A stretch of 47,740 nt of DNA from Nostoc sp. CMAA1605 (GCF_021596505.1 NZ_PJIZ01000058.1:1-47740), one strand, 5' to 3'; positions 1 through 9,110 are shown, counted from the stretch's first letter. The notes: generated by a model from the letters alone, not told the origin. Numbers and translations: made by a program.

Positions 1-124
1 TTTTGCTTACCTTTGGCATAGATACAAACAATTGTCATAATCTGGATGTATCTGCGTCACATACACCTGTTAGCTTAGAAATATCAAGATACTTTACTCA
101 AGACTAGAGGATCATTCGCCTTCT

Positions 125-238
125 ATGTCTACCCTGATTTTAGCTACATTATTAGTCAGTTTAATTACTGCCTCTGGTTACGCTGCGATCGCCTATTTGT
201 TTCCTCAAATAATTCCCAAGACTAAAAGCATTTTGTAA
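125..238 (+). CDS. Small single-span membrane protein, 37 aa
   Basis: An ATG-initiated reading frame of 37 codons ending in TAA. The first 26 residues are almost wholly hydrophobic and could form one transmembrane helix; a short polar tail with three lysines (PKTKS) follows, so the C-terminus would probably face the cytoplasm. Its size and shape resemble the small single-helix subunits of cyanobacterial photosystem, cytochrome b6f and NDH complexes, but I do not recognise it as a named subunit. A purine-rich AGAGG lies at 106-110, rather far from the start. A HIP1 site lies inside the frame. It could be a chance ORF; the hydrophobic-then-basic layout is the main argument for a gene. Confidence 0.45.
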   Translation: MSTLILATLLVSLITASGYAAIAYLFPQIIPKTKSIL

Positions 239-299
239 TTTTAACAATGGTGCGTTAAGTTCTCCCTAACGCACCTCATTTAATTAACATAGCTACTAA

Positions 300-1297
300 C
301 TAGCGTCGCAAATAGCTAAAACTGGGGTTTGGTCTGCCGACAAAACAGGAACGATTAAAGTTATATTTTTTGATCACTGCTAGAGACTGTTCGGCTTCTG
401 CTTGATTATTATTGAAATCAAACATCAAATGATTACCATCGACAATTTTCCAGCGATTATTAATTTGACTAACAGTTGCAGTTCCTGGATTGAAAGCAAC
501 ACAATCTTCACCAGCAATAGCACCAGATGGAGCAGAATTATTTGTCAATAGATACTGAAATGAAGGCTGTGGTCTGCCAACAAAGCAGGATTTGTTCATT
601 TTATACTGCCTGATAGTGCGGAAAGCTTTAACTGCTTCATCTTGTTTACTACCAAAGTCGAACATCCAGTGATTGCCACCCTCAACTATTTTCCAGCTAC
701 CATTAACTTGTTTGACAGTAATATTATTCGGGTTAAAAGCAATACAATCTTCTTGGATTTCTGAAATTTTCTGCGCTACTAAACAGAATTAGACCGGTAA
801 GTTTTATTGAGTCTTCTATCTTTTAAAACAATATAGACAGACTTGGGAGGTGTTTTTCCTGTTTCCACGGCGAACCAAAGGCTATTTAGGTCTTTGGGAG
901 ATGAAAACCCACAAAAACCATAGATAGGCTGATTTGTTTGAGTATCAAAAATATCTACCCAAGTCCTAGAAGAATTATTATTTTTTCCACAAGGCGGTAA
1001 ATTTGGAGCTTTTTGAAATATTTCTGGGCTGATTTCATCCCAGTTAGATACTCCTAATCTATATCTTTGAAGGCTCACGCCATTAATAGTTTCTGATTGC
1101 GAACCCTGGAAAACTAGTAATGGATTCGGTACATTCAATGCTATTTGATTGTAATTTCTCTCAACTGTGGTATTACTCCTCAATTGTCCCACTGTTGACG
1201 TTTGGACAGCAGCAGAAACACTACCCAAACTAGATAACATCCATCCTACTGTCAATAAACTGGAAAACTGAACATAGTATTTGCTTTTCATATTCAC
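300..1297 (-). pseudogene. Secreted protein with two tandem C-terminal repeats, frameshifted
   Basis: Two abutting frames look like one gene. The 5' part (1297 down to 779, 172 aa) begins with a signal peptide (basic MNMKSKYY, hydrophobic core, SVSAA cleavage site near residue 30). The 3' part runs in the next frame from about 775 to 300 and holds two copies of a roughly 75-residue unit. Each unit starts EDC-(I/V)-AFNP, has a WKIV(E/D)G core and a MFDF segment, and ends in SCFVGRP-x-PSF-x-YL. The 3' frame has no ATG before its first repeat is mostly complete. Adding one T to the TTT run at about 781-783 joins both parts into 332 codons with no internal stop. This is either a one-base deletion or a sequencing error. 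The repeat unit is a cyanobacterial domain of unknown function, here expected outside the cytoplasm. Confidence 0.6.
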
Positions 1298-1487
1298 GCA
1301 GGCTCCAAAAAGTAAATTTATCTATCAACGCATCAAAATCTTGACTTAAGGATAGATATGTTTGAAGCTCAAACTTTATGCAAGAATCATCTATACTAAT
1401 CAGCCTGAATTTTTTATCTTAACTGATGTAGCTTGGGAATCTAGAGAGGATTCACAAGCAAACGTCAACATCTTATGAGATTACTGT

Positions 1488-2036
1488 ATGACTCAAACCA
1501 CATCAACAACGTCTATCAACAAGCCAGCCAAGAAAAAATTGACGGGATTACCCAAAGATTCCCTCATTTCTCTTCATGTAGTCACGATCGCAGCTTGGTT
1601 TGGTGTAGCGTTAGCAATGATGTTAATGGCATTGGCTAACCTTCAGACTACCAATGGAGATGAACTGTATGCAATTAACGCAATGGTCAAGTTCCTAGAT
1701 GATTTTGTTGTAATTCCACTGGCGATCGCATCCGTACTGACAGGGACATTACTTTGCTGGTTAACTGTCTGGGGATTTTTTAAGTTTTACTGGGTAATCA
1801 CCAAATGGATTGCAACCACGACGTTAATTATCTTCGGGACATTTTGGTTAGGCCCCTGGACAAATTCCATGACTGCGATCGCAGATATAGAACGAGCCAA
1901 AGCTTTAAATAATCCCTTATTTATGTTTGATATTCACGGCGTAATTATTGGCGGTGGTATTCAGCTAATTTGCTTATCAGCAATTATTGCTATTTCCATC
2001 ATCAAGCCTTGGGGAAGAAGGGTAAATAGTCAATAG
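1488..2036 (+). CDS. DUF2269-like integral membrane protein
   Basis: 182 aa with a polar N-terminus (about 25 residues rich in Thr and Lys) followed by four predicted membrane helices at roughly 27-50, 72-97, 102-123 and 148-172. Length and four-helix layout fit the DUF2269 family of predicted membrane proteins; function is unknown. The last codons (VNSQ) and the stop are encoded by the beginning of a TAGTCAN-type repeat, so the present C-terminus was probably set by repeat insertion. No strong Shine-Dalgarno is visible. The flanking genes lie on the other strand, so it appears monocistronic. Confidence 0.6.
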   Translation: MTQTTSTTSINKPAKKKLTGLPKDSLISLHVVTIAAWFGVALAMMLMALANLQTTNGDELYAINAMVKFLDDFVVIPLAIASVLTGTLLCWLTVWGFFKFYWVITKWIATTTLIIFGTFWLGPWTNSMTAIADIERAKALNNPLFMFDIHGVIIGGGIQLICLSAIIAISIIKPWGRRVNSQ

Positions 2037-2154
2037 TCAATAGTCATTAGTCATTAGTCATTTCTTCTACCTTGTCTCCCCAATCCCCAATCCCCAATCC
2101 CCAATCCCCAATCCCCAATCCCCAATCCCCAATCCCCAATCCCCAATCCCCAAT
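2025..2154. repeat. Short tandem repeats, TAGTCA-type then (CCCCAAT)11
   Basis: About five copies of a TAGTCAN unit (2025-2061) are followed by a perfect run of about eleven CCCCAAT heptamers (2078-2154). This is the short tandemly repeated type typical of Nostocales. It fills the space between two convergent genes and overlaps the stop codon of the upstream gene. Confidence 0.9.
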
Positions 2155-2155
2155 C

Positions 2156-2530
2156 CTAAGTGCTAGCTGAATCATCCTCCGGTAAGATTTGATTAATACC
2201 AACTACCCAAGGCATACCTTGATTGACTGGAGAACTAATACTGATCTTGGCATGATTGGCAAATAACTTTAATCTGCTAGCCAAGTAAGGCACATTCATC
2301 ATCACATTCTGATAACTTTCAATATCGTGACACACCATAATTAACATCAGAATGCCACTATTAACTTTAAAATACCAGTGACAGCTTGAGAGCAAAATAC
2401 GTACTTTATGCCTACAAGCTAAATAGAATTTTGTCTTCGTTACCTCTTCTAATTGACTGAGTAATATTTCACTAATCAGAGTAGTTTTATGTGTGGGCAA
2501 ATCGTCGGGAGATAGATATGGTTGCTTCAT
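2156..2530 (-). CDS. Hypothetical cyanobacterial protein, 124 aa
   Basis: Intact frame from ATG to TAG with no signal peptide and no membrane helix. The middle ([17 protein letters not shown]) is hydrophobic and looks like a buried beta/alpha core. I recognise no domain. The stop codon touches the CCCCAAT repeat array, so the C-terminal few residues may have changed when the repeat arrived. A 200-bp AT-rich gap separates it from the next gene upstream on the same strand, so it probably has its own promoter. Function unknown. Confidence 0.5.
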   Translation of the reverse strand: MKQPYLSPDDLPTHKTTLISEILLSQLEEVTKTKFYLACRHKVRILLSSCHWYFKVNSGILMLIMVCHDIESYQNVMMNVPYLASRLKLFANHAKISISSPVNQGMPWVVGINQILPEDDSAST

Positions 2531-2730
2531 AGATTTTCGCCCTAATTGTCAAGTTTGATAAACTGATGTAACCTCAGCAATCTTTATTCCATTGTCAGTT
2601 ACATCGGGTAGAAACATAACCTATAGTAATGCCCGTTCACTCCCTTACAACTGTTTATATATTTGAGTTTGGCTGTTCTCTCATTTTCCTTAGATTTCTT
2701 TAGTAATTAGGCTACAAAAGTCAATATTAG

Positions 2731-3192
2731 TTAGTTTTTCGTGACATCTATTTCATTCGCATTTGGAATAATCCAAGCAATCCAAATCTCAAAGCCATGC
2801 CCTGATTGACTTTGGTCGATACGCTTGCCAATTAACTTAATTTCTTGATTAACAAAAGGTAACAATAATTCCTCTTCTCTTCGAGTGATATAAACACTCA
2901 AATTTTCTTGACTTGTTTCTAATCTCAAAGGCATATCTCTTGTATTTGGGCCAAGCCTGACTGTAGAGGTTCGCAAAATTCCTGTAAGGGTGATTTCAGT
3001 ATTGGGATGTTCTTTATAAAAGGATTTATCAGCAAAAATCTTTAAAGGCAGTGTATTTGCTTGCATAATAGGTGAATGGACGATGGGGGCGAATAATGGA
3101 GAAGATTTGCTCACTCCATTTGACTGACAACCTAACGCCGTATTCAAGAAGATAACCAGAATCCAACTGATATAAAGAATGTTGTATTTCAA
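2731..3192 (-). CDS. Putative lipoprotein, 153 aa
   Basis: The N-terminus (MKYNILYISWILVIFLNTALGC) is a short charged start, a hydrophobic stretch and a cysteine at position 22 in an ALGC context, consistent with a type II lipoprotein signal. The mature part contains a compact beta-rich segment (about residues 55-145: NTEITLTGILRTS ... LIGKRIDQSQSG) that resembles small OB-like or barrel folds. No family is recognised. It is expected to be anchored at the periplasmic side of a membrane. A gap of about 100 bp separates it from the small membrane protein gene upstream on the same strand. Confidence 0.55.
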   Translation of the reverse strand: MKYNILYISWILVIFLNTALGCQSNGVSKSSPLFAPIVHSPIMQANTLPLKIFADKSFYKEHPNTEITLTGILRTSTVRLGPNTRDMPLRLETSQENLSVYITRREEELLLPFVNQEIKLIGKRIDQSQSGHGFEIWIAWIIPNANEIDVTKN

Positions 3193-3291
3193 TTTAATGT
3201 TAGGTGCTATTTCTACTCCAGTTAATTTGACAAGATACTACAAAATTTGAATTTCAGTTATCGAGTTATGAATAGTAGGTGATTGTGATCC

Positions 3292-3579
3292 TTACGCCGA
3301 CATTCCAGATATTACGTAAGAAATACTTAAGGCAATCATTGCCAAAACTACAGGTATTATCGTAGTAGCCTCTATTTTTCTTGTCTTGACTACTTCTATC
3401 AAAGAAATAGGAACAATTAAAGGCCAAAAAATTGTGGTAATCAAAAACATCAAAAAAGATAGGAATTTATCTTCAGGGGAAGAATGCGGGTGACGCAAAG
3501 CAAAGCGCAGCCAGTTGGCGAAAAAGTAACAACTCATCAATACGTAACTGATAATTAAAGCTAATTTTAGTTGGTGCAT
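3292..3579 (-). CDS. Small membrane protein, 95 aa
   Basis: 95 aa with three predicted hydrophobic segments (about 5-24, 39-62 and 73-92) and a short basic linker (VVKTRKIE) between the second and third. No catalytic motif is visible and no family is recognised. It lies about 100 bp upstream of the lipoprotein gene on the same strand and could be co-transcribed with it. Function unknown. Confidence 0.5.
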   Translation of the reverse strand: MHQLKLALIISYVLMSCYFFANWLRFALRHPHSSPEDKFLSFLMFLITTIFWPLIVPISLIEVVKTRKIEATTIIPVVLAMIALSISYVISGMSA

Positions 3580-3927
3580 AGTGATTATTCCTGAAGCTTT
3601 AGTATATTGCTTACAATAACTGGTATAGTTTGAGTAGACAATGTATTTAATAGAAAAATCATAAGGATTTAAAAGCAGTATTTATCTTTATTGACAAACA
3701 AATAGATTGATATAAATGTTCTGTTTGAGAGTCAGATAAATCCTCAGCAAATTCCGAAAGTATCAAAAACTGTAATTATACTTAAATTAAGTTGCATTTT
3801 CAGTAGTCTGTGATTAGCAATCATCACCACAAATAAAAAGGCTTGTAGTAAGGACTTTAGTCCTTTTTTTTGAGAACTAAAGTTCTTACTACAAACCTTT
3901 AATTATTTACCCTGTTCTACTTATGGC
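3580..3927. other. AT-rich intergenic region with one palindromic repeat
   Basis: 348 bp between two minus-strand genes. The first 260 bp are AT-rich and would contain the promoter of the 95-aa gene. The rest is the palindromic repeat listed separately. No gene is visible. Confidence 0.6.
3843..3919. repeat. Palindromic repeat (copy A) with conserved tail
   Basis: Imperfect inverted repeat. The left arm carries GTAGTAAGGACTTTAGTCC and the right arm AACTAAAGTTCTTACTAC, separated by a T-rich loop. It is followed by a tail CTTTAATTATTTACC and GTTCTA. A second copy with the same arms and tail lies at 24961-25102. On the minus strand it sits just after the DUF1517 gene and could act as its transcription terminator. 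Confidence 0.8.
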
Positions 3928-4911
3928 TTAAACCAATTTTAAATCGGGATACTCTGCAAATAAATCATCTGATGAAAGGGTATCGCCTTCTGCTTGGGGA
4001 GTCCATAATACTTCCAATGCTAAAAGTTGATCTGCTGGAATGCTACCAATTTGTCGTAAAGCTTGGCGCAAATCATCAGCATTATTAACTGCTGGAATTT
4101 CAAATTTGCCTAGTGTGGCTGTTAATAAGGTGACAATAATATATTCACCAGGGCCTTCACTAATTAAACGGGTGGGGTTATCGAGTTCACTAGATGAAGG
4201 TAAAGCTTCTTGAGCTAAAGCTGCTCTCAATTGGTTGTTAACATTTGAGAGAGTTTCTGAGCTAAATTTGCTGCGTTCTGCTAATGCTAGACGGTTAAAT
4301 TGACTTTCCGCAGCATTTAATCTGGCTTGTTGTGTACCAGTAGCAGCATATACGCAATATTCAGGATGGCGCAGTAATGCGAGGGTTGTTTCTTGCAGAA
4401 TTTCTGCGCGTCCCTCTGGGGAGTTAGTATCAGCAACTTCCGCAATGCGGTTAAGTTCTGGTTGTAAGTCTCGTGCTTGTGCTAGTAGCCCAACTTGTAA
4501 GCGGTTCACACTCACAGAAGGGTTGCTGTCATAACCAATATCTTCGCCTCCACCATTGGAAACACGACGGAAGGTTTGAACCAAGAAATTCGCGATCGCC
4601 AAGAAGATTAAAATAGTGAATAAACCACCAAATCCTCCGCCAATACCCCAAAACGGAATCAAGAAAGGAAAGCCAAAACCGCCACCAGGATACGGTGCGT
4701 AGTAACCTCCACCACCAGGAGGTGCATAGGTGCGAGGAGTATAAGTCCGACTAGAAGGCATTCTAAACGAGCCACCACCAATTCTGCCACCGCTACGGGC
4801 AGCTAATGCACCATCAGCTTGACTTAAGGCTAAAACCAACACCAAACCCAGGGTAAAGACGGTTTTTAAGAGTGGTTTGATAGCTTGTTGTAGTTTTTTG
4901 GACATAATCAC
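3928..4911 (-). CDS. DUF1517 family protein
   Basis: 327 aa. Residues 1-38 form a signal peptide (KK-containing start, hydrophobic LGLVLVLALS core, ALAA cleavage site). Residues 40-92 are Gly/Pro/Tyr-rich, including the RMPSSRTYTPRT segment, and a membrane helix lies at about 95-115. The remaining 210 residues form the DUF1517 domain (EYCVYAATG, LALAERSKFSSETLSNVN, EYIIVTLLTATLGK). The family is shared by cyanobacteria and plastids; one Arabidopsis member has been linked to acclimation to fluctuating light, which I recall but cannot check. The protein is probably a thylakoid or plasma membrane protein with a lumenal/periplasmic Gly-rich part. Start: MIMS, or the second Met two codons later. 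Monocistronic. Confidence 0.85.
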   Translation of the reverse strand: MIMSKKLQQAIKPLLKTVFTLGLVLVLALSQADGALAARSGGRIGGGSFRMPSSRTYTPRTYAPPGGGGYYAPYPGGGFGFPFLIPFWGIGGGFGGLFTILIFLAIANFLVQTFRRVSNGGGEDIGYDSNPSVSVNRLQVGLLAQARDLQPELNRIAEVADTNSPEGRAEILQETTLALLRHPEYCVYAATGTQQARLNAAESQFNRLALAERSKFSSETLSNVNNQLRAALAQEALPSSSELDNPTRLISEGPGEYIIVTLLTATLGKFEIPAVNNADDLRQALRQIGSIPADQLLALEVLWTPQAEGDTLSSDDLFAEYPDLKLV

Positions 4912-6044
4912 AATTTGCTTGAAAAACGGCTGTTGTTTAATTATTTTTCTCTACTGGGAGTATTTATTTAGGGATTTGATACCAACCCGTAGTTAGCAGC
5001 AAGTAGTTGATTGGTAGTACAGCTACATATCCAATCTACCGCGTCTTATCTTAGGGCAGCAGCAAACCGTAGAGGGATTTCTGTAGTGGATAACCGTACC
5101 TCGGAATTTATTCCCTTTGCTGGAACTTTGTAATTAATTAATGATTACTAGAGAGTCAATAGTCATTAGTCATTAGTCATTAGTCATTAGTCTGTAGGGG
5201 CGGGTTCTGTGAAATATTCACTTTTTCAAACAGATATTTTGGTTAAACCCGCCCCTACATTAGTCATTAGAAGATTTGAGGGGAAATATAAAAATAATTT
5301 TCGTTTATCGTAAACAGTCAATCACACAAACAGAAAAATTAGAGTTTTTGCTTAATAAACACTTTACTTAAGTAGCTATAAAATTCTCATATTTTATCTT
5401 CTAAAATATAGTTATAACCACCTGGATGCACTCGATTTTCAAGACAAAGTATCATTATCTTCTCCACTCAGTCAGTAAGTCGGTGGGAAAAACACAACTA
5501 TGTTAATAACAGTCAACCAGGCTAAAACCCTCTTTTCAACTGCCTGACCTCAACTACCAAATATTTACACCTTTCTACTGACAATCAGGTGCAAACTACA
5601 GCAGATAGCAGGTAGATGAAGCACGGAGTTTCAGCACTCATCTAGATGACAGAGGAATTTTAACCCTGTTCGCTGCTCTCCGTATACTTATGTCTTCATC
5701 ACAGATGTTTCTGTAAAGTAATGTAAATTTTTTTAAAAAAATTGTGTAAATACCTAGCGTTTCGGTTTGAGTTGTTGGCTAAAAGAAAAAAAGAGGAGAA
5801 AATTTAGATACTAGGGTCAGTGGATTCATCAGTACAATCATCAAGAAAAATAGATGTTCATAAAATTACTGAATGGAGGTAGTGGAAGAAATTAAAAAAT
5901 ACAAAGAAATAATGGTGGATGTAAGCAACTTCTCGGCTATTTCTGATAGTGAGTTTACTCAAGGCACACTGTATTAATACGCATAGATACAGTGATGAGG
6001 ATGAATAATTACAACGGATTTGCTGTCAATCAATCAAAATCAAC
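4912..6044. other. 1.1-kb gene-free region
   Basis: No convincing gene. It holds a TTAGTCA repeat run at 5154-5192, a MITE-like palindrome at 5193-5259, a short TTAGTCATTAG remainder, and 780 bp of AT-rich sequence before the glycosyltransferase start. A weak hairpin (AGATGA at about 5616, TCATCT at about 5640) lies inside this stretch. Promoters of the two divergent flanking genes must be here, but no clear -10/-35 pair can be assigned. Confidence 0.6.
5193..5259. mobile_element. MITE-like 67-bp palindrome
   Basis: Perfect 14-bp terminal inverted repeats (TGTAGGGGCGGGTT at 5193-5206, AACCCGCCCCTACA at 5246-5259) enclose 39 bp of AT-rich sequence with no coding capacity. TTAGTCATTAG repeat sequence lies on both sides, as expected if the element inserted into an existing heptamer repeat. 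No transposase is present, so movement would need a partner in trans. Confidence 0.7.
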
Positions 6045-7256
6045 ATGGAACAAGTCTCGCAACTAGCAACAAAGATTAGAGATAAAACTGCATCGCCGGA
6101 TATTTTAGTCATCTCGCGCCTGTTTTTGCCGAAGGAAGCGGTGATTGGAGAATATCTCTACAATCGCTGTTTGCAAGATCCAGAGGAAGTAATTGTTTTG
6201 ACTGCTAGTTGTGCGGGTGATCAAGTATTTGACCAAGCGCAACAGTTTCCGGTGTATCGCTGGCCTAATCTGAGATACTGGTTAGGTAGTTTTCTGGGTA
6301 ATTTTTTACAACCTGGGTTTAATTTAATCTGTTCATTTGTACTAGCAATCAAACTCTATTTTCGTTACCACTACAGCTACATTGAATGGGGACATGGATA
6401 CGAATTTCCGGCTTTGTTGCTGCTGAGTTATGTTTTACCTGTACGCTTTTTCATTTACTTGCACGGTAGAGATTTAGTGTATGCTGCTCGCAATCCCTTA
6501 TGGCGATCGCTATTTAAACTCACCCTCAAACGCGCCGCCGGAATCGTCTGTAATAGTTCCGCTACACAAAAGTACCTCAGAAACACCTTTCGCTTACAAA
6601 CACCCACCCATGTGATTCACCCAGTAGTCAGACCAGAAAAGTTTGGCTTAGGTAATAACTCCCAAAATTTAGATGAATTAAGGTCTCAAATCCGTCAAAA
6701 CTACCATATTCCTACCACAGCAGTAGTCATACTCTCAGTAGGACGCTTAGTCAAACAAAAAAGCTTTGAACGTGTCATTGAAAACCTACCACTACTGTTA
6801 ACCATTGGTGTGGATGTTCACTATATAATCTGTGGTCAAGGTGATTGTGAGTCCGAACTAAAAGCTTTAGCGCAAAGATTGCGAGTAGACAAGCGAGTAC
6901 ACTTTACAGGTTATGTACCTCCAGAAAAACTAGCAAGCTACTATGCAGCCTGTGACATCTTCGCCATGATGACATCATCTAAGACAGCAACTAGCTACTT
7001 AGAAGGTTTTGGGGTAGTTTCTTTAGAAGCCAGTTATTTTGGTAAACCTGTAATAGCCTCTCGTAATTCGGCATTAATTGACATAGTGCATCATGAGGAA
7101 AACGGCTTACTAGTCAATCCTAAATCCGGCTACGAAGTGTTTCAAGCTTTTAAACAACTATGTCAAGACCAACAGTTACGAGAGAAACTTGGTCATCAAG
7201 GTAAAGAACTAGCCAAACGTAGGACTTTGCATCGTTCCTTATATCTTGGGGGATAG
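6045..7256 (+). CDS. GT4-type glycosyltransferase
   Basis: 403 aa with a GT-B fold layout. The N-terminal Rossmann-like domain (about 18-200) includes FIYLHGRDL at 136-144 and IVCNSSATQKYL. The C-terminal donor-binding domain starts with SVGRLVKQKSFERVI at 231-245, continues with CGQGDCESELKALA and HFTGYVPPEKLASYYAACD, and has an E-x7-E motif in EGFGVVSLEAS (Glu320 and Glu328). These are hallmarks of retaining family GT4 enzymes. The likely role is transfer of a sugar to a lipid or polysaccharide; acceptor and sugar cannot be read from sequence. The C-terminus (RRTLHRSLYLGG) runs straight into a repeat array, so the last helix may have been shortened by repeat insertion. No strong Shine-Dalgarno precedes the ATG. 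Confidence 0.85.
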   Translation: MEQVSQLATKIRDKTASPDILVISRLFLPKEAVIGEYLYNRCLQDPEEVIVLTASCAGDQVFDQAQQFPVYRWPNLRYWLGSFLGNFLQPGFNLICSFVLAIKLYFRYHYSYIEWGHGYEFPALLLLSYVLPVRFFIYLHGRDLVYAARNPLWRSLFKLTLKRAAGIVCNSSATQKYLRNTFRLQTPTHVIHPVVRPEKFGLGNNSQNLDELRSQIRQNYHIPTTAVVILSVGRLVKQKSFERVIENLPLLLTIGVDVHYIICGQGDCESELKALAQRLRVDKRVHFTGYVPPEKLASYYAACDIFAMMTSSKTATSYLEGFGVVSLEASYFGKPVIASRNSALIDIVHHEENGLLVNPKSGYEVFQAFKQLCQDQQLREKLGHQGKELAKRRTLHRSLYLGG

Positions 7257-7257
7257 G

Positions 7258-7361
7258 GGGGGACTGGGGATTGGGGACTGGGGACTGGGAGACAAGGTAG
7301 ACAAGGTAGACAAGGTAGATTGAATCCCTATTTCCTATGCCCTATGCCCTATGCCCTATTT
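7258..7361. repeat. Heptamer-type tandem repeats
   Basis: Units GGGGACT/GGGGATT, then GACAAGGTA, then CCCTATG. They begin just after the stop codon of the glycosyltransferase and end before thiS. Confidence 0.9.
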
Positions 7362-7365
7362 TCAC

Positions 7366-7584
7366 CTATCCGCCACCTACAATTGTCACCACTTCTAAGC
7401 GATCGCCTGATTGTACCGTAGTTTGTTCCCAGAACTGACGGTGTAAAATTTCGCCGTTATACTCCACCGCCACCAAGCGAGGATTAAAACCCAATTGTTG
7501 GAGTAAATCAGGTAAAAGAGTTTGGGAAACACAACTATGAGTTTCCCCGTTTACTTGTAAAGTAACTTGAGCAGACATAAACAA
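7366..7584 (-). CDS. thiS: ThiS sulfur carrier protein
   Basis: 72 aa (or 70 from the third-codon Met) with a ubiquitin-like beta-grasp pattern: VTLQVNGETHSC, LLPDLLQQLGFNPRLVAVEYNGEI, then GDRLEVVTIVGGG. The C-terminal Gly-Gly is the site that is adenylated and converted to thiocarboxylate to supply sulfur for the thiazole ring of thiamin. Length is normal for the family. It lies downstream of the ThiD2-ThiE gene on the same strand, separated only by a repeat array, so the two thiamin genes may form an operon interrupted by repeats. Confidence 0.92.
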   Translation of the reverse strand: MFMSAQVTLQVNGETHSCVSQTLLPDLLQQLGFNPRLVAVEYNGEILHRQFWEQTTVQSGDRLEVVTIVGGG

Positions 7585-7593
7585 TTCACAGAG

Positions 7594-7805
7594 AGGGGAT
7601 TGGGGATTGGGGATTGGGGACTGGGGACAAGGTAGACAAGGTAGACAAGGTAGACAAGGTAGACAAGGTAGACAAGGTAAACAAGGTAGACAAGGTAGGA
7701 GATGAGAAAAGCCGTTCCCTGTTCCCTGTTCCCTAATGACTAATGACTAATGACTAATGACTAATGACTATTGACTATTGACTATTGACTATTGACTATT
7801 GACTA
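7594..7805. repeat. Long compound tandem repeat array between thiE and thiS
   Basis: GGGGATT units, about eight ACAAGGTAG units, GTTCCCT units, then about five ACTAATG and five ACTATTG units. More than 200 bp of pure short repeats. The last bases overlap the stop codon region of the thiamin-phosphate synthase gene. Confidence 0.92.
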
Positions 7806-8906
7806 TCTCACTTTCACTCGATTGAGTTGAGAGAGTAAATATTGAGTTACTAAAGTAGGTTGTTCAGCTTGTATGAGCGATCGCACTACTGCTACCCTCT
7901 CTGCACCACTATCAATTACATCATTAATATTATTGGGATCTATGCCACCAATGGCAAACCAAGGAATAGTGCTATTGTTTGCAGCGTAACGGACGTATTC
8001 TAAACCAGCCGCAGGTTTACCCTGTTTGGTAGGAGTTTCATAAACTGGCCCGACTCCTATATAATCTGCTCCTTCTGCAATGGCTTTTTGCATTTCTTGG
8101 GGATTGGTGGTAGAACGACCAATTAAACGTTGTGGGCCGAGTAATTGGCGGGCAATGGCAATGGACATATCCTGTTGTCCCAAATGTACCCCATCGGCAT
8201 CAACAGCTAAAGCTAAATCTACTCTGTCATTCATCATAAATAGTGCGCCGTAGCTATGACACAATTCCCGCAGCTTGATGGCCTGTTCTAAACGCACTGT
8301 ATCATCGGCTTCTTTATCACGATACTGTACTAAAGTCAATCCACCTTTAAGGGCAGCTTCTACAGTTTCTAGTAAATTATCAGAAGGAGATGTTACCAGA
8401 TATAAACGCGATCGCCACAATAATTGATGACGTTCGTAACCCATCAAATTAGTTTCTAGGGTGTAAACCTGATAACGCATTTGCTTAAAAGCTTTACCCA
8501 TACTGGGGTGATAAAGCTTACCGTATTCTTCTACTACCCGCAAAGCTTCTTGGACACGGCAAAAATTCGCCTGTAACAAAGACTTGATCCCCGAACGTTG
8601 TTCTTCTTGGGGGTGACTTAATTCTGTACCGATATCTCCTGCTGTGTCTCGCGCCGTCCTCAACTCCGCAGTATGCCAACTAGCGACTTCTTGGCGTAGG
8701 TGCTTACACTCCTCTGTCATGGAGCTATTATTCAAACCAAACCGACACCACTCTTCAATAATTCGCAAACCTTCACGCGCACGATCTAAATTAGCATCTA
8801 AAATGCGGTAGACAACCTGCTGTATATGCTTTTGTTGACCTTGGGCTGTGACCATTACAACAACCCCATTAGTAGTGCTTTCATCGTAATAGCCAGCCTC
8901 TTTCAT
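7803..8906 (-). CDS. thiE: ThiD2-ThiE fusion (HMP-P kinase / thiamin phosphate synthase)
   Basis: 367 aa. About residues 27-150 form the N-terminal ThiD2-type domain (YRILDANLDRAREGLRIIEE, later RVQEALRVVEEYGKL), a family described as a hydroxymethylpyrimidine phosphate kinase. Residues from about 163 form the ThiE TIM barrel, with LVQYRDKE, MMNDRVDLALA, DGVHLGQQDM, GRSTTN, GVGPVYETPTKQG and FAIGGI as substrate- and phosphate-binding motifs. The enzyme would join HMP pyrophosphate and thiazole phosphate to give thiamin phosphate. This two-domain form is common in cyanobacteria. The start may be Met18 (8855) rather than Met1, because the first 17 residues do not look conserved. No TPP riboswitch is seen upstream. 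Confidence 0.92.
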   Translation of the reverse strand: MKEAGYYDESTTNGVVVMVTAQGQQKHIQQVVYRILDANLDRAREGLRIIEEWCRFGLNNSSMTEECKHLRQEVASWHTAELRTARDTAGDIGTELSHPQEEQRSGIKSLLQANFCRVQEALRVVEEYGKLYHPSMGKAFKQMRYQVYTLETNLMGYERHQLLWRSRLYLVTSPSDNLLETVEAALKGGLTLVQYRDKEADDTVRLEQAIKLRELCHSYGALFMMNDRVDLALAVDADGVHLGQQDMSIAIARQLLGPQRLIGRSTTNPQEMQKAIAEGADYIGVGPVYETPTKQGKPAAGLEYVRYAANNSTIPWFAIGGIDPNNINDVIDSGAERVAVVRSLIQAEQPTLVTQYLLSQLNRVKVR

Positions 8907-8934
8907 AGTTGCAATCTACCTCGATAATTTGGGA

Positions 8935-9110
8935 ATAGGGAATGGGGCATTGGGAATAGGGCATGGGGCATTGGGCATAGCGCATGGGGAATAGGGCATA
9001 GAGCATTGGAGTAAAATCCACCTTTCTTGTCTCCCTTGTCTCCCTTGTCCTCTTTGTCTCCCCAGTCCCCAATCCCCAATCCCCAGTCCCCAATCCCCAG
9101 TCCCTCACTA
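8935..9110. repeat. Compound heptamer-type repeats
   Basis: GGGCATT/GGGAATA units, a TTGTCTCCC run, and CCCCAAT/CCCCAGT units upstream of the ThiD2-ThiE gene. Frames that read through them (for instance 8881-9108 minus) are artefacts. Confidence 0.9.

Noticed and set aside
5873..5977. 34-codon frame (MEVVEEIKKYKEIM...) before the glycosyltransferase
   Set aside because: No ribosome binding site and no recognisable features; a chance frame cannot be excluded.
7594..7805. Long array of short repeats considered as a CRISPR
   Set aside because: Units are 7-9 bases and directly joined, with no unique spacers. They are heptamer-type tandem repeats.
8881..9108. Frame of 75 aa on the minus strand
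   Set aside because: Built mostly from translated repeats (GLGTGDWGLGTG, FPMRYAQCPMP).
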